Part shown: positions 9,132 to 16,839 of the stretch, one piece after another
Layout of the letters: each line of letters starts with the position of its first letter
Position numbering within the stretch: the first letter of the stretch is position 1
The notes under the pieces: model-generated
Databases searched by the model: none
Seen by the model: only the letters and a program-made list of their open reading frames with translations
What the model was told of the DNA's origin: nothing
Translations under genes and position numbers: made by a program
Assembly (NCBI RefSeq): GCF_916715725.1
Contig: NZ_CAKAPD010000005.1
Location: forward strand, 88,759 to 152,758
Direction of reading: 5' to 3'
Length of the DNA: 64,000 nt
Origin: an uncultured Rothia sp.
Lineage (GTDB): Bacteria; Actinomycetota; Actinomycetes; Actinomycetales; Micrococcaceae

Positions 9132-9251
9132 CGCGAACTCCTAACGTGCCCGTCTGGCTGGGTAGCCCGATGGGGCAACCTAGCGGAACAGCCTCCACCC
9201 GTAGAGGCGCGGTGCATGAGAGGCTCAAAATCTCATGTACCCTAGAGGAAG

Positions 9252-9327
9252 GCCTCAGTAGCTCAGAGGATAGAGCAGGAGCCTTCTAATCTCTTGGTCG
9301 GGGGTTCGATTCCCTCCTGGGGCGCCA
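9252..9327 (+). tRNA. tRNA-Arg (anticodon TCT)
   Basis: The cloverleaf has acceptor GCCTCAG/CTGGGGC with one G-U pair, D-stem GCTC/GAGC, anticodon loop CTTCTAA (TCT), T-loop TTCGATT, and an encoded CCA at 9325-9327. The last base pair of the anticodon stem is a C-U mismatch (GGAGC with TCTCT), where related actinobacterial tRNAs have A-U. Confidence 0.92.
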
Positions 9328-9333
9328 CAGATG

Positions 9334-9375
9334 AAAACCGCCCCGCACCCTAAACTCAGGGTGCGGGGCGGTTTT
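9334..9375. terminator. Bidirectional terminator between tRNA-Arg and HNH nuclease gene
   Basis: A perfect 17-bp GC-rich stem (9334-9350 with 9359-9375), with AAAA and TTTT at its feet, lies between converging genes. Confidence 0.9.
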
Positions 9376-9445
9376 CTGTATGCATTTACGTTTTGCGCCG
9401 CCGTACGTAAGGAGGCGGTGCCGGGAGACTACTTCTTGGTCGGGA

Positions 9446-10348
9446 CTATTTCTTCTTAGTCGGGTTCGTGTCCTTGCAGGAGTTGAGCACGCGCTCCATA
9501 ACCTTCTTCTCGTCCGCGGTCACCCACAGCTTGTACTTCGCCTTCACGTGTACCTGACGAGCCACGTAGGTGCAGCGGTAGGCGGTGTTGCTCGGCAGCC
9601 ACTCGGAGGCGTCCGCATCGGACTTCTGCTGGTTCGCCGGGCCGTCCGCTGCGAGCAGGTTCTCCGGGTCGTTCGCCAGCTGGCGGCGCTGCTCGGCGGT
9701 CAGATCCTGCGCGCCGGTCTGCCAGGCGTTCGACAGAGCCACCACGTGGTCAATCTGCACAGCCGAAGAGGTCTTCTTGCCGCGCTTGAACTCGATGGTC
9801 TTGCCGGTGTACGGGTCATCCAGGGTGCCGGTAATGACGGTGCATGCGTGGGTCCTGACCTTGAAGCGAACGTTGGTCAGGTCGCGGCGCAGAATGTCGT
9901 CGCGGGTGTTGCACTTGTTGCCGTCAACGTCATCCCAGGCGGGGCCGAACTGGTCGCGAGAGTAACCGTTCTTCGACGCGCGATCCTTCACCTGCAGGGA
10001 CGCCAGCTCGCTCTTCGCGGTCGCAAGATCTGGTGCGAGCGCGGTCGCGGGGTCAACCGCCTTGTAGGGGTTCTTGACCTCGGCGAGGGTTTCCGTTGCG
10101 ACGTTCGCTTCTTCGTCATCTGCGGTGGAGGAGGTGCTCTTATCGGTGCCGAGCAGGCCGTCCACGCCGTTCTTGCTCACGTAGACCAGACCAATAATCA
10201 GCACGATCACGGCAAGCACAGCGAGCAGACCGTAAATAAGGCGCTTCTTCTGCGGGTCCATCGAATCGGGTAGCTTGGGCAGGTTGCGCTGTAGCTGCTG
10301 AAGTTCCTGCAGGGAGGGCAGGTTGTTGTTCGCGGGCTTTTTGCTCAC
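9446..10348 (-). CDS. Membrane-anchored HNH endonuclease family protein
   Basis: The 300-residue protein has a cytoplasmic N-terminal stretch, one transmembrane helix (about 36-58), an acidic/Ser linker, and a C-terminal HNH nuclease domain. The HNH core is visible as VQIDHVVALSNAWQTGA (metal-binding Asp-His), then NLLAADGPANQQKSDADASEWLP and a C-terminal helix. Two conserved Cys pairs probably form disulphides, consistent with an outward-facing domain. Homologues are annotated as secreted HNH nucleases (DUF1524-related). The role, for example extracellular DNA degradation, is inferred. The GTG start at 10348 follows GGAG by 5 nt. It converges on the tRNA-Arg gene and is divergent from ssb. 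Confidence 0.85.
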   Translation of the reverse strand: MSKKPANNNLPSLQELQQLQRNLPKLPDSMDPQKKRLIYGLLAVLAVIVLIIGLVYVSKNGVDGLLGTDKSTSSTADDEEANVATETLAEVKNPYKAVDPATALAPDLATAKSELASLQVKDRASKNGYSRDQFGPAWDDVDGNKCNTRDDILRRDLTNVRFKVRTHACTVITGTLDDPYTGKTIEFKRGKKTSSAVQIDHVVALSNAWQTGAQDLTAEQRRQLANDPENLLAADGPANQQKSDADASEWLPSNTAYRCTYVARQVHVKAKYKLWVTADEKKVMERVLNSCKDTNPTKKK

Positions 10349-10694
10349 GGGTTCTCCAAGGCGGGTAGACGGGACGCGGCTGAGTGCACCGCATCATCAA
10401 GGATAGAGCGCGCGGGGCTGAAATAGTGAACTTGAGGGCAAAAATAGCCGCCCCGACGCTGAGATACCTATCACGACGTCGAATGGGGCGTAGTCGTCAT
10501 ATTTCTGCAGGAAGCATGTTGCCCGCGGGCGATTTTTGAAAAAATGGGGTGAAAAGTTCAAAAACTCTATCCACAGGCGGCGCTCAAAACTGCAAAACGC
10601 GCGGTTATCCACAGAACCGGTAACCGCCGGATGCAGGAGCGGGTCAGCCCTGGCAAGGTGAAGGAACCCACCCACTAGTTTCTAAGGAGAAACC
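10349..10694. other. Divergent intergenic region upstream of ssb
   Basis: This region contains no gene. The left half is the presumed promoter of the leftward HNH nuclease gene; the right half is the element described at 10520-10635, shared with the region upstream of yraN. Confidence 0.6.
10520..10635 (+). promoter_or_regulatory. Composite element shared with the yraN promoter (copy 1)
   Basis: An AT block (ATTTTTGAAAAAAT at 10532) flanked by CGGGCG is followed 71 nt later by GGTTATCCACAG (10603), which holds a perfect DnaA-box-like TTATCCACA; a near-match CTATCCACA lies in between. The same blocks, with 72-nt spacing and nearly the same distance to the start codon (163 versus 162 nt), occur upstream of yraN. 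This implies a common promoter or regulator for ssb and the yraN-comM-dprA genes. Confidence 0.6.
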
Positions 10695-11303
10695 ATGAGC
10701 GACACCATCCTGATCCGCGGATTCACCGCCTCCGACCCGACACTGAGCACCCTGCCCAACGGGGTGCCCGTCGTGAACTTTCGCCTCGCCAGCACCCCGC
10801 GCTGGCAGGACGCCACCGGCACCTGGAAAGAAGGCACCACCAACTGGTACACCGTGAAAGCCTACCGTCGCCTCGCCCAGAACATTGCCACCTCCATTGA
10901 GAAGGGGCAGCCGCTGGTCGTGAGTGGCCGCCAGCGCATTAGCCGCTGGAACCGCGAAGACGGCACGCAGGGCACTACCGTAGAGGTGGATGCCCTCGGC
11001 ATCGGTCACGACCTGAACTACGGTACGAGCACCTTTGCCCGCACCGTGGAGAAGCGCACGGTCAACGAGGGCTCCCTGCAGAGTGCGTCTCAGCAGGACG
11101 CACCTCAGCTGGGTATGCCGCATTCGGGTGCGCCGTTGCAGGAGACGCCTCAGCCGGGCATGTCTCAGTACACGCAGCAGTATGCCCCTGCGCACGCACC
11201 CCAGCAGAACGCGGAGGCGCCGGGCGTGACCGCTCCGGGTGCTTCGGTGCAGAACGGGGGAGCACAGAGTGGCGTATCCCAGAGTGACGAACCCCCCTTC
11301 TAA
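10695..11303 (+). CDS. ssb: Single-stranded DNA-binding protein (probable second SSB)
   Basis: The first 110 residues form the SSB OB fold: ILIRGFTASDP, VVNFRLASTPRWQD, TNWYTVKAYRRLAQNIATSIEKGQPLVV and the Trp-rich RISRWNRED. A Gln/Ala/Pro-rich linker of about 80 residues follows, and the protein ends in the partner-docking tip SDEPPF. It coats ssDNA during replication, repair or uptake. It is not next to rpsF-rpsR-rplI, where the main actinobacterial ssb normally sits, so it is probably a paralogue. The shared upstream element links it to comM and dprA, pointing to a competence role similar to SsbB; that is inference. AAGGAG lies 5 nt before the ATG. Confidence 0.9.
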   Translation: MSDTILIRGFTASDPTLSTLPNGVPVVNFRLASTPRWQDATGTWKEGTTNWYTVKAYRRLAQNIATSIEKGQPLVVSGRQRISRWNREDGTQGTTVEVDALGIGHDLNYGTSTFARTVEKRTVNEGSLQSASQQDAPQLGMPHSGAPLQETPQPGMSQYTQQYAPAHAPQQNAEAPGVTAPGASVQNGGAQSGVSQSDEPPF

Positions 11304-11320
11304 AAGTGCTCCCCGGATGC

Positions 11321-11349
11321 TTGCATAAACGCGGGTGCATTGGGATAAT
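11321..11349 (+). promoter_or_regulatory. Promoter of rplS
   Basis: TTGCAT (11321-11326) and GATAAT (11344-11349) are separated by an optimal 17 nt. The predicted mRNA starts near 11356, leaving a leader of about 165 nt before rplS. Confidence 0.75.
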
Positions 11350-11359
11350 GGAGCATTGT

Positions 11360-11413
11360 GTTGACATCGGGCACGCCCCTGCCGCAGGGGGAAGAGCGAC
11401 CAACGATGTCAAC
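11360..11413 (+). promoter_or_regulatory. Leader hairpin of rplS, possible autoregulatory site
   Basis: A perfect 10-bp inverted repeat (GTTGACATCG at 11360-11369 and its complement at 11404-11413) lies at the predicted mRNA start. The enclosed loop holds a second small stem. L19 leaders that bind the ribosomal protein are known in other phyla; equivalence here is inferred. Confidence 0.5.
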
Positions 11414-11520
11414 CTTCGGGCACCAATCCTGTCCGAAGCATCAAGTTTTCTGTCCCGCAGTGGGGCAGAGCAATCTGAGTCTATTTGACCTGCGGCAGAT
11501 GGCTCTGGAGATCTACAACT

Positions 11521-11868
11521 ATGCAGACTCTTGACTTCCTCGACAAGAAGTCCCTCCGTGACGACGTCCCCGCATTCGGCCCCGGTGACACCCTGAACGT
11601 TCACGTTAAGATCGTTGAAGGTAAGAACCACCGTATCCAGGTCTTCAAGGGCTTCGTCGTTGGCCGCCAGGGTGCAGGCGTTCGCGAGACCTTCACCGTC
11701 CGCAAGGTTTCCTTCGGCGTTGGTGTTGAGCGTACCTTCCCCGTTCACTCTCCCTCCATCGAGAAGATTGAGCTGGTGACCCGCGGTGACGTCCGTCGTG
11801 CAAAGCTGTACTACATGCGCGACCGCCACGGTAAGGCTGCTCGTATCCGCGAGAAGCGCGAGTTCTAA
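11521..11868 (+). CDS. rplS: 50S ribosomal protein L19
   Basis: This 115-residue protein sits at the 30S-50S interface and helps form an inter-subunit bridge. Typical L19 segments are FGPGDTLNVHVKIVEG, RIQVFKGFVVGRQGAGVRETFTVRK, GVGVERTFPVHSPSIEKIEL and RRAKLYYMRDRHGKAARIREK. I chose the ATG at 11521 because family homology begins there; GGAG lies about 10 nt upstream. Codon use is strongly biased as expected for a highly expressed gene. It has its own promoter, structured leader and terminator, and precedes lepB, as in most actinobacteria. Confidence 0.97.
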   Translation: MQTLDFLDKKSLRDDVPAFGPGDTLNVHVKIVEGKNHRIQVFKGFVVGRQGAGVRETFTVRKVSFGVGVERTFPVHSPSIEKIELVTRGDVRRAKLYYMRDRHGKAARIREKREF

Positions 11869-11890
11869 TCTTTATAGATACAGAATTCTG

Positions 11891-11940
11891 TTGCAAACCG
11901 CTCCCCAACCGCATTCTGCGGGAGAGGAGCGGTTTTTGCA
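11891..11940 (+). terminator. Intrinsic terminator of rplS
   Basis: TTGCAAACCGCTCC at 11891-11904 pairs with GGAGCGGTTTTTGCA at 11926-11940, with a T-run on the plus strand. Confidence 0.85.
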
Positions 11941-12077
11941 TATTCTGAGACCCCGCTTTCTGAGAACCTTGCCGCTCTCAGAAAATAAAAGCCCAAGAGC
12001 GCAAGCACTCTCGATACAATAGCTAGGTACCGTTTCACTCGAGCTAGGTATCTCTCAAACGAAAGGCTCACTCCAGC

Positions 12078-13217
12078 ATGGCAGACGACAAGAACACTGC
12101 GAACACCAGCCCCTTCCCCGAGGGATACCAGCCTCAAAGCCGCCGCGAGCGCCGCGAAATGGAAGAATACTTCGCGCGCCTCGCTGCCGAAAAGGCTACT
12201 GCAGAAAAGAGCGCCGCAGAGAATGATGGTGCTGAAAAGGTTGCACCCGAGAAGGCTACCCCCTGGAGCGCTGCCTCTTCCACCGAAAGCGATACTAAGA
12301 GCACCTCTGAGCGCGATCACGAGGTGGTAGCTAGCGCCGAGGCGAGCGCCGCCTCCGCAGATGCCGCCGTTGTGACTTCTTCCGCCGCGAAGAACACTAA
12401 GCGTGAAGAAACCACCGATGAGGAGAGTGCCGCAGACGTGGAAACCACCAAGGACTTCTCCGAAATGACCCCCAAGGAACGCCGCAAGGCAAAGCGTGCC
12501 GAACAGGCGGAGCTGACCTACTCCCAGGCGCAGGAAGAAGGCCGCCTCGGCGAATGGCTCTGGGTGCAGGCACGCGAGGGCGGTACCGTCATCCTCTACG
12601 CGCTGGTCATCGCATTCCTGGTCAAGACCTTCCTGCTGCGCGGCTTCTACATTCCTTCCGGCTCCATGGAGCAGACCCTGCAGGTCAACGACCGCGTGTT
12701 CATCAACGTGGCGGGCTCCTACTTTAGCGAACCCAAGCGCGGCGACGTCATCGTCTTCAAGGACTCTCAGGGCTGGATTCCCTCCACCCAGAAGACCAGC
12801 AGCCCGCTCAAGGATGCCCTGTCCTTCGCGGGTATTCTGCCGGATACCTCCTCGAACTTCCTGGTCAAGCGCGTTATCGGTACCCCCGGTGACGTGGTCG
12901 AAAGCGACGGCAACGGTAAAATCAAGGTCAACGGCGTAGAGATTACCGAACCGTACCTGTACCCCGGCAACCCGCCCTCGGAGGTCCCCTTCAAGGTGAC
13001 GGTGCCCGCCGGCAAGTACTTCGTCATGGGCGACCACCGCAGCAACTCCGCCGACTCCCGCTACCACATTAGCGACGGCACCGCGTTCATCTCCAAGGAT
13101 GACGTGCAGGGTAACGTGTTCGTGGTGGCGTGGCCGCTGAACCACTTCGGTCTGCTGCAGGATCAGAGCTCGGTGTTCTCCTCGATTCCCGCACCGACCT
13201 CCACCCCGAGCGAGTAA
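12078..13217 (+). CDS. lepB: Signal peptidase I
   Basis: This membrane serine protease removes signal peptides from exported proteins. The catalytic Ser lies in FYIPSGSMEQTL (about residue 195), the general-base Lys in FLVKRVIGTPGD (about 263), and the conserved box VMGDHRSNSADSR follows. One transmembrane helix (about 170-190) precedes the catalytic domain. The first 165 residues are an unusual hydrophilic extension rich in Ala, Glu and Lys, predicted disordered and cytoplasmic; it makes the 379-residue protein about 100 residues longer than most relatives. AAAGG precedes the ATG by about 12 nt. A TACAAT-like -10 lies near 12015. The gene is followed closely by rnhB. Confidence 0.94.
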   Translation: MADDKNTANTSPFPEGYQPQSRRERREMEEYFARLAAEKATAEKSAAENDGAEKVAPEKATPWSAASSTESDTKSTSERDHEVVASAEASAASADAAVVTSSAAKNTKREETTDEESAADVETTKDFSEMTPKERRKAKRAEQAELTYSQAQEEGRLGEWLWVQAREGGTVILYALVIAFLVKTFLLRGFYIPSGSMEQTLQVNDRVFINVAGSYFSEPKRGDVIVFKDSQGWIPSTQKTSSPLKDALSFAGILPDTSSNFLVKRVIGTPGDVVESDGNGKIKVNGVEITEPYLYPGNPPSEVPFKVTVPAGKYFVMGDHRSNSADSRYHISDGTAFISKDDVQGNVFVVAWPLNHFGLLQDQSSVFSSIPAPTSTPSE

Positions 13218-13229
13218 GCGAGCTTGGAA

Positions 13230-14060
13230 ATGATGGTGAGCGCCCAGAAGAGCGCAACGAAACCCACTCAAGCTAAGCCCGCGAAGACAACCCCGCCCGC
13301 CGCCGACCTTGAGTACGAGCAGCAGCTCTTCGCCTCCGGTGCCCGCACGGTTGCCGGAATCGACGAGGTAGGCCGCGGCTCCATGGCGGGCCCGGTCACC
13401 GTGGGCGTCGCAATCCTCACCCCGGACGCCACCCTCGAGGTGGGCGGGCTGATCGACTCCAAGGCGCTCTCACCGGCACGCCGCGAATCCATGGTTCCTG
13501 AAATCCGCCAGTGGTGCGCCGTGGCGGTCGGACACGTGGAACCGGCGGACATTGACCGGCTCGGCATGACCCTCTCGCTGAGGCTTGCCGCCCAGCGTGC
13601 GCTCGCAGAGCTGGCGCGCCGCGGATACCGTGCCGACGCCGCCCTGCTGGACGGTAAGCACGACTGGTTTACGCCTCCGCAGGAGGACCTGTTCAGTGCC
13701 CTGGCACCGGACCCGGCGCAGGCGCACTACAACGCCCTGCTTGCCCAGGCATGGGACGGTGTGGGTGAGGGTGGTGCAGATGAGCCCGCGCAGATGCCGG
13801 TGACCATGGTCATCAAGGGTGACTATAAGTGCGCCTCCATCGCCGCCGCCTCGGTGGTTGCGAAGGTCGAACGTGACGAGCTGATGGTCCAGCTGGACGC
13901 CCGCTACCCGGGGTACGGCTGGGCAAAGAACAAGGGCTACGGATCTGCCGCTCACCGCGAGGCGATTAGTGTGCAGGGCCCCAGCCCGCAGCATCGACTC
14001 TCATGGTCGCTTCCGGCGACTGCCGAGCAGATTGAGGCGGCGGCTGCACAGCGCGGCTAA
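13230..14060 (+). CDS. rnhB: Ribonuclease HII
   Basis: RNase HII removes ribonucleotides from DNA and RNA primers from hybrids. The motif GIDEVGRGSMAGPV (Asp-Glu of the DEDD centre), then LLDGKHDW, and KGDYKCASIAAASVVAKVERD are all present. The start is uncertain: TTG at 13224, ATG at 13230, ATG at 13233 and GTG at 13236 are in frame, and the only Shine-Dalgarno-like bases (GGA at 13226-13228) best suit the later ones; I list 13230. The gene begins 12 nt after lepB stops, so co-transcription is likely. The N-terminal 30 residues are Lys/Pro/Thr-rich and poorly conserved. An insertion of about 35 residues between the LDG and KGDYK motifs is slightly longer than usual. Confidence 0.93.
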   Translation: MMVSAQKSATKPTQAKPAKTTPPAADLEYEQQLFASGARTVAGIDEVGRGSMAGPVTVGVAILTPDATLEVGGLIDSKALSPARRESMVPEIRQWCAVAVGHVEPADIDRLGMTLSLRLAAQRALAELARRGYRADAALLDGKHDWFTPPQEDLFSALAPDPAQAHYNALLAQAWDGVGEGGADEPAQMPVTMVIKGDYKCASIAAASVVAKVERDELMVQLDARYPGYGWAKNKGYGSAAHREAISVQGPSPQHRLSWSLPATAEQIEAAAAQRG

Positions 14061-14138
14061 GGCGCAGGACGCGGCACCCTCGGGAGCCCGCATGCTACCG
14101 CTGAATCAGTACTAAGAAAGCCCAGGAAAGGAAGAGTA

Positions 14139-14465
14139 GTGAGCGCAGAAGACCTCGAAAACTACGAGACCGACGCCCAAATGGCGCTCTACCGCGAATA
14201 CAAAGACGTCATGTCGCTCTTTAGCTACGCGGTAGAAACCGACCGACGCTTCTACCTGGCAAACCAGGTGGACGTCACCCCGCACGTGCAGGACGGCACC
14301 CTCTACTTTGAGGTGAGCATGAGCGACGTGTGGGTGTGGGATGTATTCCGCTCCAACCGCTTTGTGAAGAAGGTACACGCCTACTCGGTGCGTGACGTGA
14401 ACGTGGAGGAGCGCCTGCCCAACCAGGAGTTCACCGTGCCGGAAATGCCGGACTTCAACGCCTAG
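14139..14465 (+). CDS. DUF2469 family protein
   Basis: This 108-residue acidic protein belongs to the actinobacterial DUF2469 family, recognised from MSAEDLENYETDAQMALYRE, YKDVMSLFSYAVETDRRFYLAN and YFEVSMSDVWVWDVFR. Its function is unknown; the family is nearly always found between rnhB and yraN, as here. The GTG start at 14139 follows GGAAAGGAAG. The hairpin at 14660-14711 may terminate its transcript. Confidence 0.9.
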   Translation: MSAEDLENYETDAQMALYREYKDVMSLFSYAVETDRRFYLANQVDVTPHVQDGTLYFEVSMSDVWVWDVFRSNRFVKKVHAYSVRDVNVEERLPNQEFTVPEMPDFNA

Positions 14466-14609
14466 TTCAAGCCCGATTCAATGCCTTGCCGGGGGGGGGT
14501 AACCGCGGGTAGGCGCGCCGGTGCCCAAGTTGCCGGGCGGCGGGACTGAGTGATGAAAGTGCGCGCAGAACCAGGCGACGAACCTGCGCAAATATGACGC
14601 GCCGAATCG

Positions 14610-14730
14610 GCGCACGGGCGGTATTTTTGAAAAATATGCCCCAAAATTTCAAATAAACGACTGTGGATAACCTCTAATTCCTTCTGGAAGCCGAGGTTAT
14701 CCACAGTTTTTCGTTAACCACCTTCGAGCA
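14610..14730 (+). promoter_or_regulatory. Composite element shared with the ssb promoter (copy 2)
   Basis: CGGGCGG, ATTTTTGAAAAATAT (14623), TTCAAATAAAC and GGTTATCCACAG (14695) align with copy 1 upstream of ssb, with block spacing of 72 versus 71 nt. Here the DnaA-box-like site is doubled as an inverted repeat (TGTGGATAA at 14662 and TTATCCACA at 14697). Confidence 0.6.
14660..14711 (+). terminator. Terminator-like hairpin made of two inverted TTATCCACA sites
   Basis: A perfect 15-bp stem (14660-14674 with 14693-14707) followed by TTTTC looks like an intrinsic terminator for the DUF2469 transcript, yet it is embedded in the putative yraN promoter. It could act as terminator, operator or both. 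Confidence 0.5.
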
Positions 14731-14784
14731 CGCGCGCGGCGGGCACAGTAGAAGCACAACCGCTATCTACCGGGGGAGAGACCC

Positions 14785-15240
14785 ATGACAACAGCCCGAA
14801 TAACAGCCCGCGCCGCAACCCGAAGCGCACCCAACAGAACCCAGCTCCAGCGAACCCTGCCCCGCGCCCACAGCGTCGGGCGTTGGGGTGAGGAGCTGAC
14901 CGCCCGCATCCTGGAGGCGAACGGCTACCGCATCCTGGAGAGGAACTGGCGCCCGCCCGCCGGACTGGAACACGAACAGATCCGCGGGGAGCTCGATCTG
15001 ATTGCCATCGACCCCGAGGATGAACTGGTGTTCGTTGAGGTCAAGACCCGCAGCAGCGAAGACTTCGGGCACCCGTTCGCGTCCATTGACCGCGATAAGG
15101 CACGCCGCACGCGCTCGCTGGCGATTCTCTGGTGCCGCCTGCGTGAGAACCTGGATTTTCCGCGCTTTCGCATTGACGCAATTGCGGTGACCGGAACCTG
15201 CGAAACCTTCACCTTCGAGCATCTGAAGGCGGTGGCGTAA
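14785..15240 (+). CDS. yraN: YraN family (UPF0102) endonuclease-like protein
   Basis: This 151-residue protein has the UPF0102 core: GRWGEELTARILEANGYRILERNWR, then GELDLIAID (conserved Asp) and VFVEVKTRS (E-x-K), the catalytic pattern of Holliday-junction-resolvase-like nucleases. The biochemical role in vivo is unknown. GGGGGAGAG lies 4 nt upstream of the ATG. The first 28 residues are basic and not conserved. The stop codon overlaps the comM start (TAATG), so translation is coupled. Confidence 0.92.
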   Translation: MTTARITARAATRSAPNRTQLQRTLPRAHSVGRWGEELTARILEANGYRILERNWRPPAGLEHEQIRGELDLIAIDPEDELVFVEVKTRSSEDFGHPFASIDRDKARRTRSLAILWCRLRENLDFPRFRIDAIAVTGTCETFTFEHLKAVA

Positions 15241-16778
15241 TGGGATTCGCACGCACCTATTCCGTGGCGCTGGTTGGCCTACGCGGGCACATCGTTGATG
15301 TCGAGGCTGACATTTCGCAGGGCCTGCCCGGCTTCGTGCTGCTGGGCTTACCCGATACTGCGCTCAACGAGTCTAAAGAGCGTGTGCGCTCTGCGGCGAA
15401 AAACACCGGCATCACCCTCACTCAGCACCGGCTTACAGTGAACCTGACCCCGGCGACCCTGCCCAAACGCGGCTCGGCGTTTGACCTTGCCATCGTAGTG
15501 GCGGCGCTGCAGGCGGAGAAGAAACTGCACCCCAGCGGCGATAGCGTCTTTCTGGGTGAGCTGGGCCTGGACGGAACGCTACGCCCCGTGCCGGGCATCC
15601 TGCCTGCGGTCAAAGCCGCCGTGGATGCCGGTCACCACCGCGTGATTGTGCCCGCCGAAAATGCTGAGGAGGCGGCGCTCATTCCCGGCGCTCAGGTGAG
15701 CGGTTTCCGCTGCCTGGCGGAGGTTTTTGCCGCTCTCGGCGCTGAGAGTCAGAAGCTGACCTACCCACCCGCCCCGCAGACGGAGGCGAGCGCCCCGGTG
15801 GCGAAATCGGCTGAAATTCCCTCGGATATGAGCGATGTTGCCGGTCAGTCGCAGGGTCGTTTCGCCCTGGAAATTGCCGCTGCGGGCGGTCATCACATGC
15901 TGCTGACTGGCCCGCCCGGTTCGGGTAAAACCATGCTGGCGGAGCGCCTGCCGAGCATCCTGCCGACCCTCGACAACGATGCCGCGATGGAGGTGACTGC
16001 AATCCGTTCTCTCTGCTCGGCGGGGGAGCACCTGAGCGAGCTGGTGCGTCAGCCGCCGTTTGAGGCGCCGCATCATAGCGCCTCCGCGCCGGCGATTCTG
16101 GGTGGCGGCAGCGGCATTCCCCGCCCCGGCTGCGTGTCTAAAGCGCACCGCGGCGTGCTCTTTCTGGACGAGGCGCCGGAGTTCAAACGCACGGTGCTCG
16201 ATTCGCTCCGTCAGCCCCTGGAGTCGGGGACCGTGACCCTGGACCGTTCGAGCGCGTCGGCGACCTATCCGGCGCGGTTTCAGCTGATCCTGGCGGCGAA
16301 CCCGTGCCCCTGCGGCATGAACGTGGGCACCGGTACGGAGTGCACGTGCGCTCCGCGTGAGCGTCGCGCCTATTTTGGGCGGCTGTCCGGCCCGCTGGTG
16401 GACCGCATTGACGTGAATGTGACGGTTCCGAAGGTGTCGTCCACGGAGCTTGCGGGCGGTCAGGTGAACGAGAGTTCGGCGCAGATTCGTGAGCGCGTCA
16501 TGGCGGCGCGGCAGGCTCAGCGGGAGCGTCTGGAACCGTATGGGTTGAAGACGAATGCGGAGATGAACGGCAAGATTCTGCGCGGCCCGTTGCGTCTGGA
16601 TGCGAAGCTCACCGGCGAACTGAACGCCGCCGTGGACCGCGGAACGCTGACGGCTCGCGGCTACGACCGGGTGCTGCGTATCGCCTGGACTCTCGCCGAT
16701 TTGGAGGGCGCCGCCTACCCGAGCCGGGAGCACCTGGATGTGGCGCTCTTTTTGAGGCAGCAGGGGCAGCTGAAATAG
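15240..16778 (+). CDS. comM: ComM/YifB family AAA+ helicase (Mg-chelatase-like)
   Basis: ComM is a hexameric helicase that promotes branch migration during natural transformation, as shown in Vibrio and Haemophilus. The 512-residue protein has an N-terminal Lon-like/ChlI domain (GLPGFVLLGLPDTALNESKERV), Walker A GPPGSGKTM (about residue 223), Walker B LFLDEAPEF, sensor AANPCPCG followed by a Cys-rich CTCAPRERRAYF zinc-like loop, the box GPLVDRID, and a C-terminal helical domain (ARGYDRVLRIAWTLADLEG). It overlaps yraN by one base. A tandem duplication containing the stop codon follows at 16767-16793. The next gene, dprA, also belongs to DNA uptake. Confidence 0.94.
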   Translation: MGFARTYSVALVGLRGHIVDVEADISQGLPGFVLLGLPDTALNESKERVRSAAKNTGITLTQHRLTVNLTPATLPKRGSAFDLAIVVAALQAEKKLHPSGDSVFLGELGLDGTLRPVPGILPAVKAAVDAGHHRVIVPAENAEEAALIPGAQVSGFRCLAEVFAALGAESQKLTYPPAPQTEASAPVAKSAEIPSDMSDVAGQSQGRFALEIAAAGGHHMLLTGPPGSGKTMLAERLPSILPTLDNDAAMEVTAIRSLCSAGEHLSELVRQPPFEAPHHSASAPAILGGGSGIPRPGCVSKAHRGVLFLDEAPEFKRTVLDSLRQPLESGTVTLDRSSASATYPARFQLILAANPCPCGMNVGTGTECTCAPRERRAYFGRLSGPLVDRIDVNVTVPKVSSTELAGGQVNESSAQIRERVMAARQAQRERLEPYGLKTNAEMNGKILRGPLRLDAKLTGELNAAVDRGTLTARGYDRVLRIAWTLADLEGAAYPSREHLDVALFLRQQGQLK

Positions 16779-16839
16779 AGGCGGCTGAAATAGCGTGCCG
16801 GTTTATAGAACGAATCACTGACGAAAGGAGAAGAAGGTC

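Larger units (their letters stand above)
14466..14784. other. Intergenic region upstream of yraN with G9 tract
   Basis: No gene is present. It holds a run of nine G (14491-14499), several short GC-rich inverted repeats, and the shared regulatory element at 14610-14730. Confidence 0.6.

Noticed and set aside
10567..14705. Chromosomal replication origin, because of TTATCCACA sites
   Set aside because: Only two to four DnaA-box-like sites, no dnaA/dnaN/rpmH neighbourhood and no AT-rich unwinding region with clustered boxes; a promoter role fits better.
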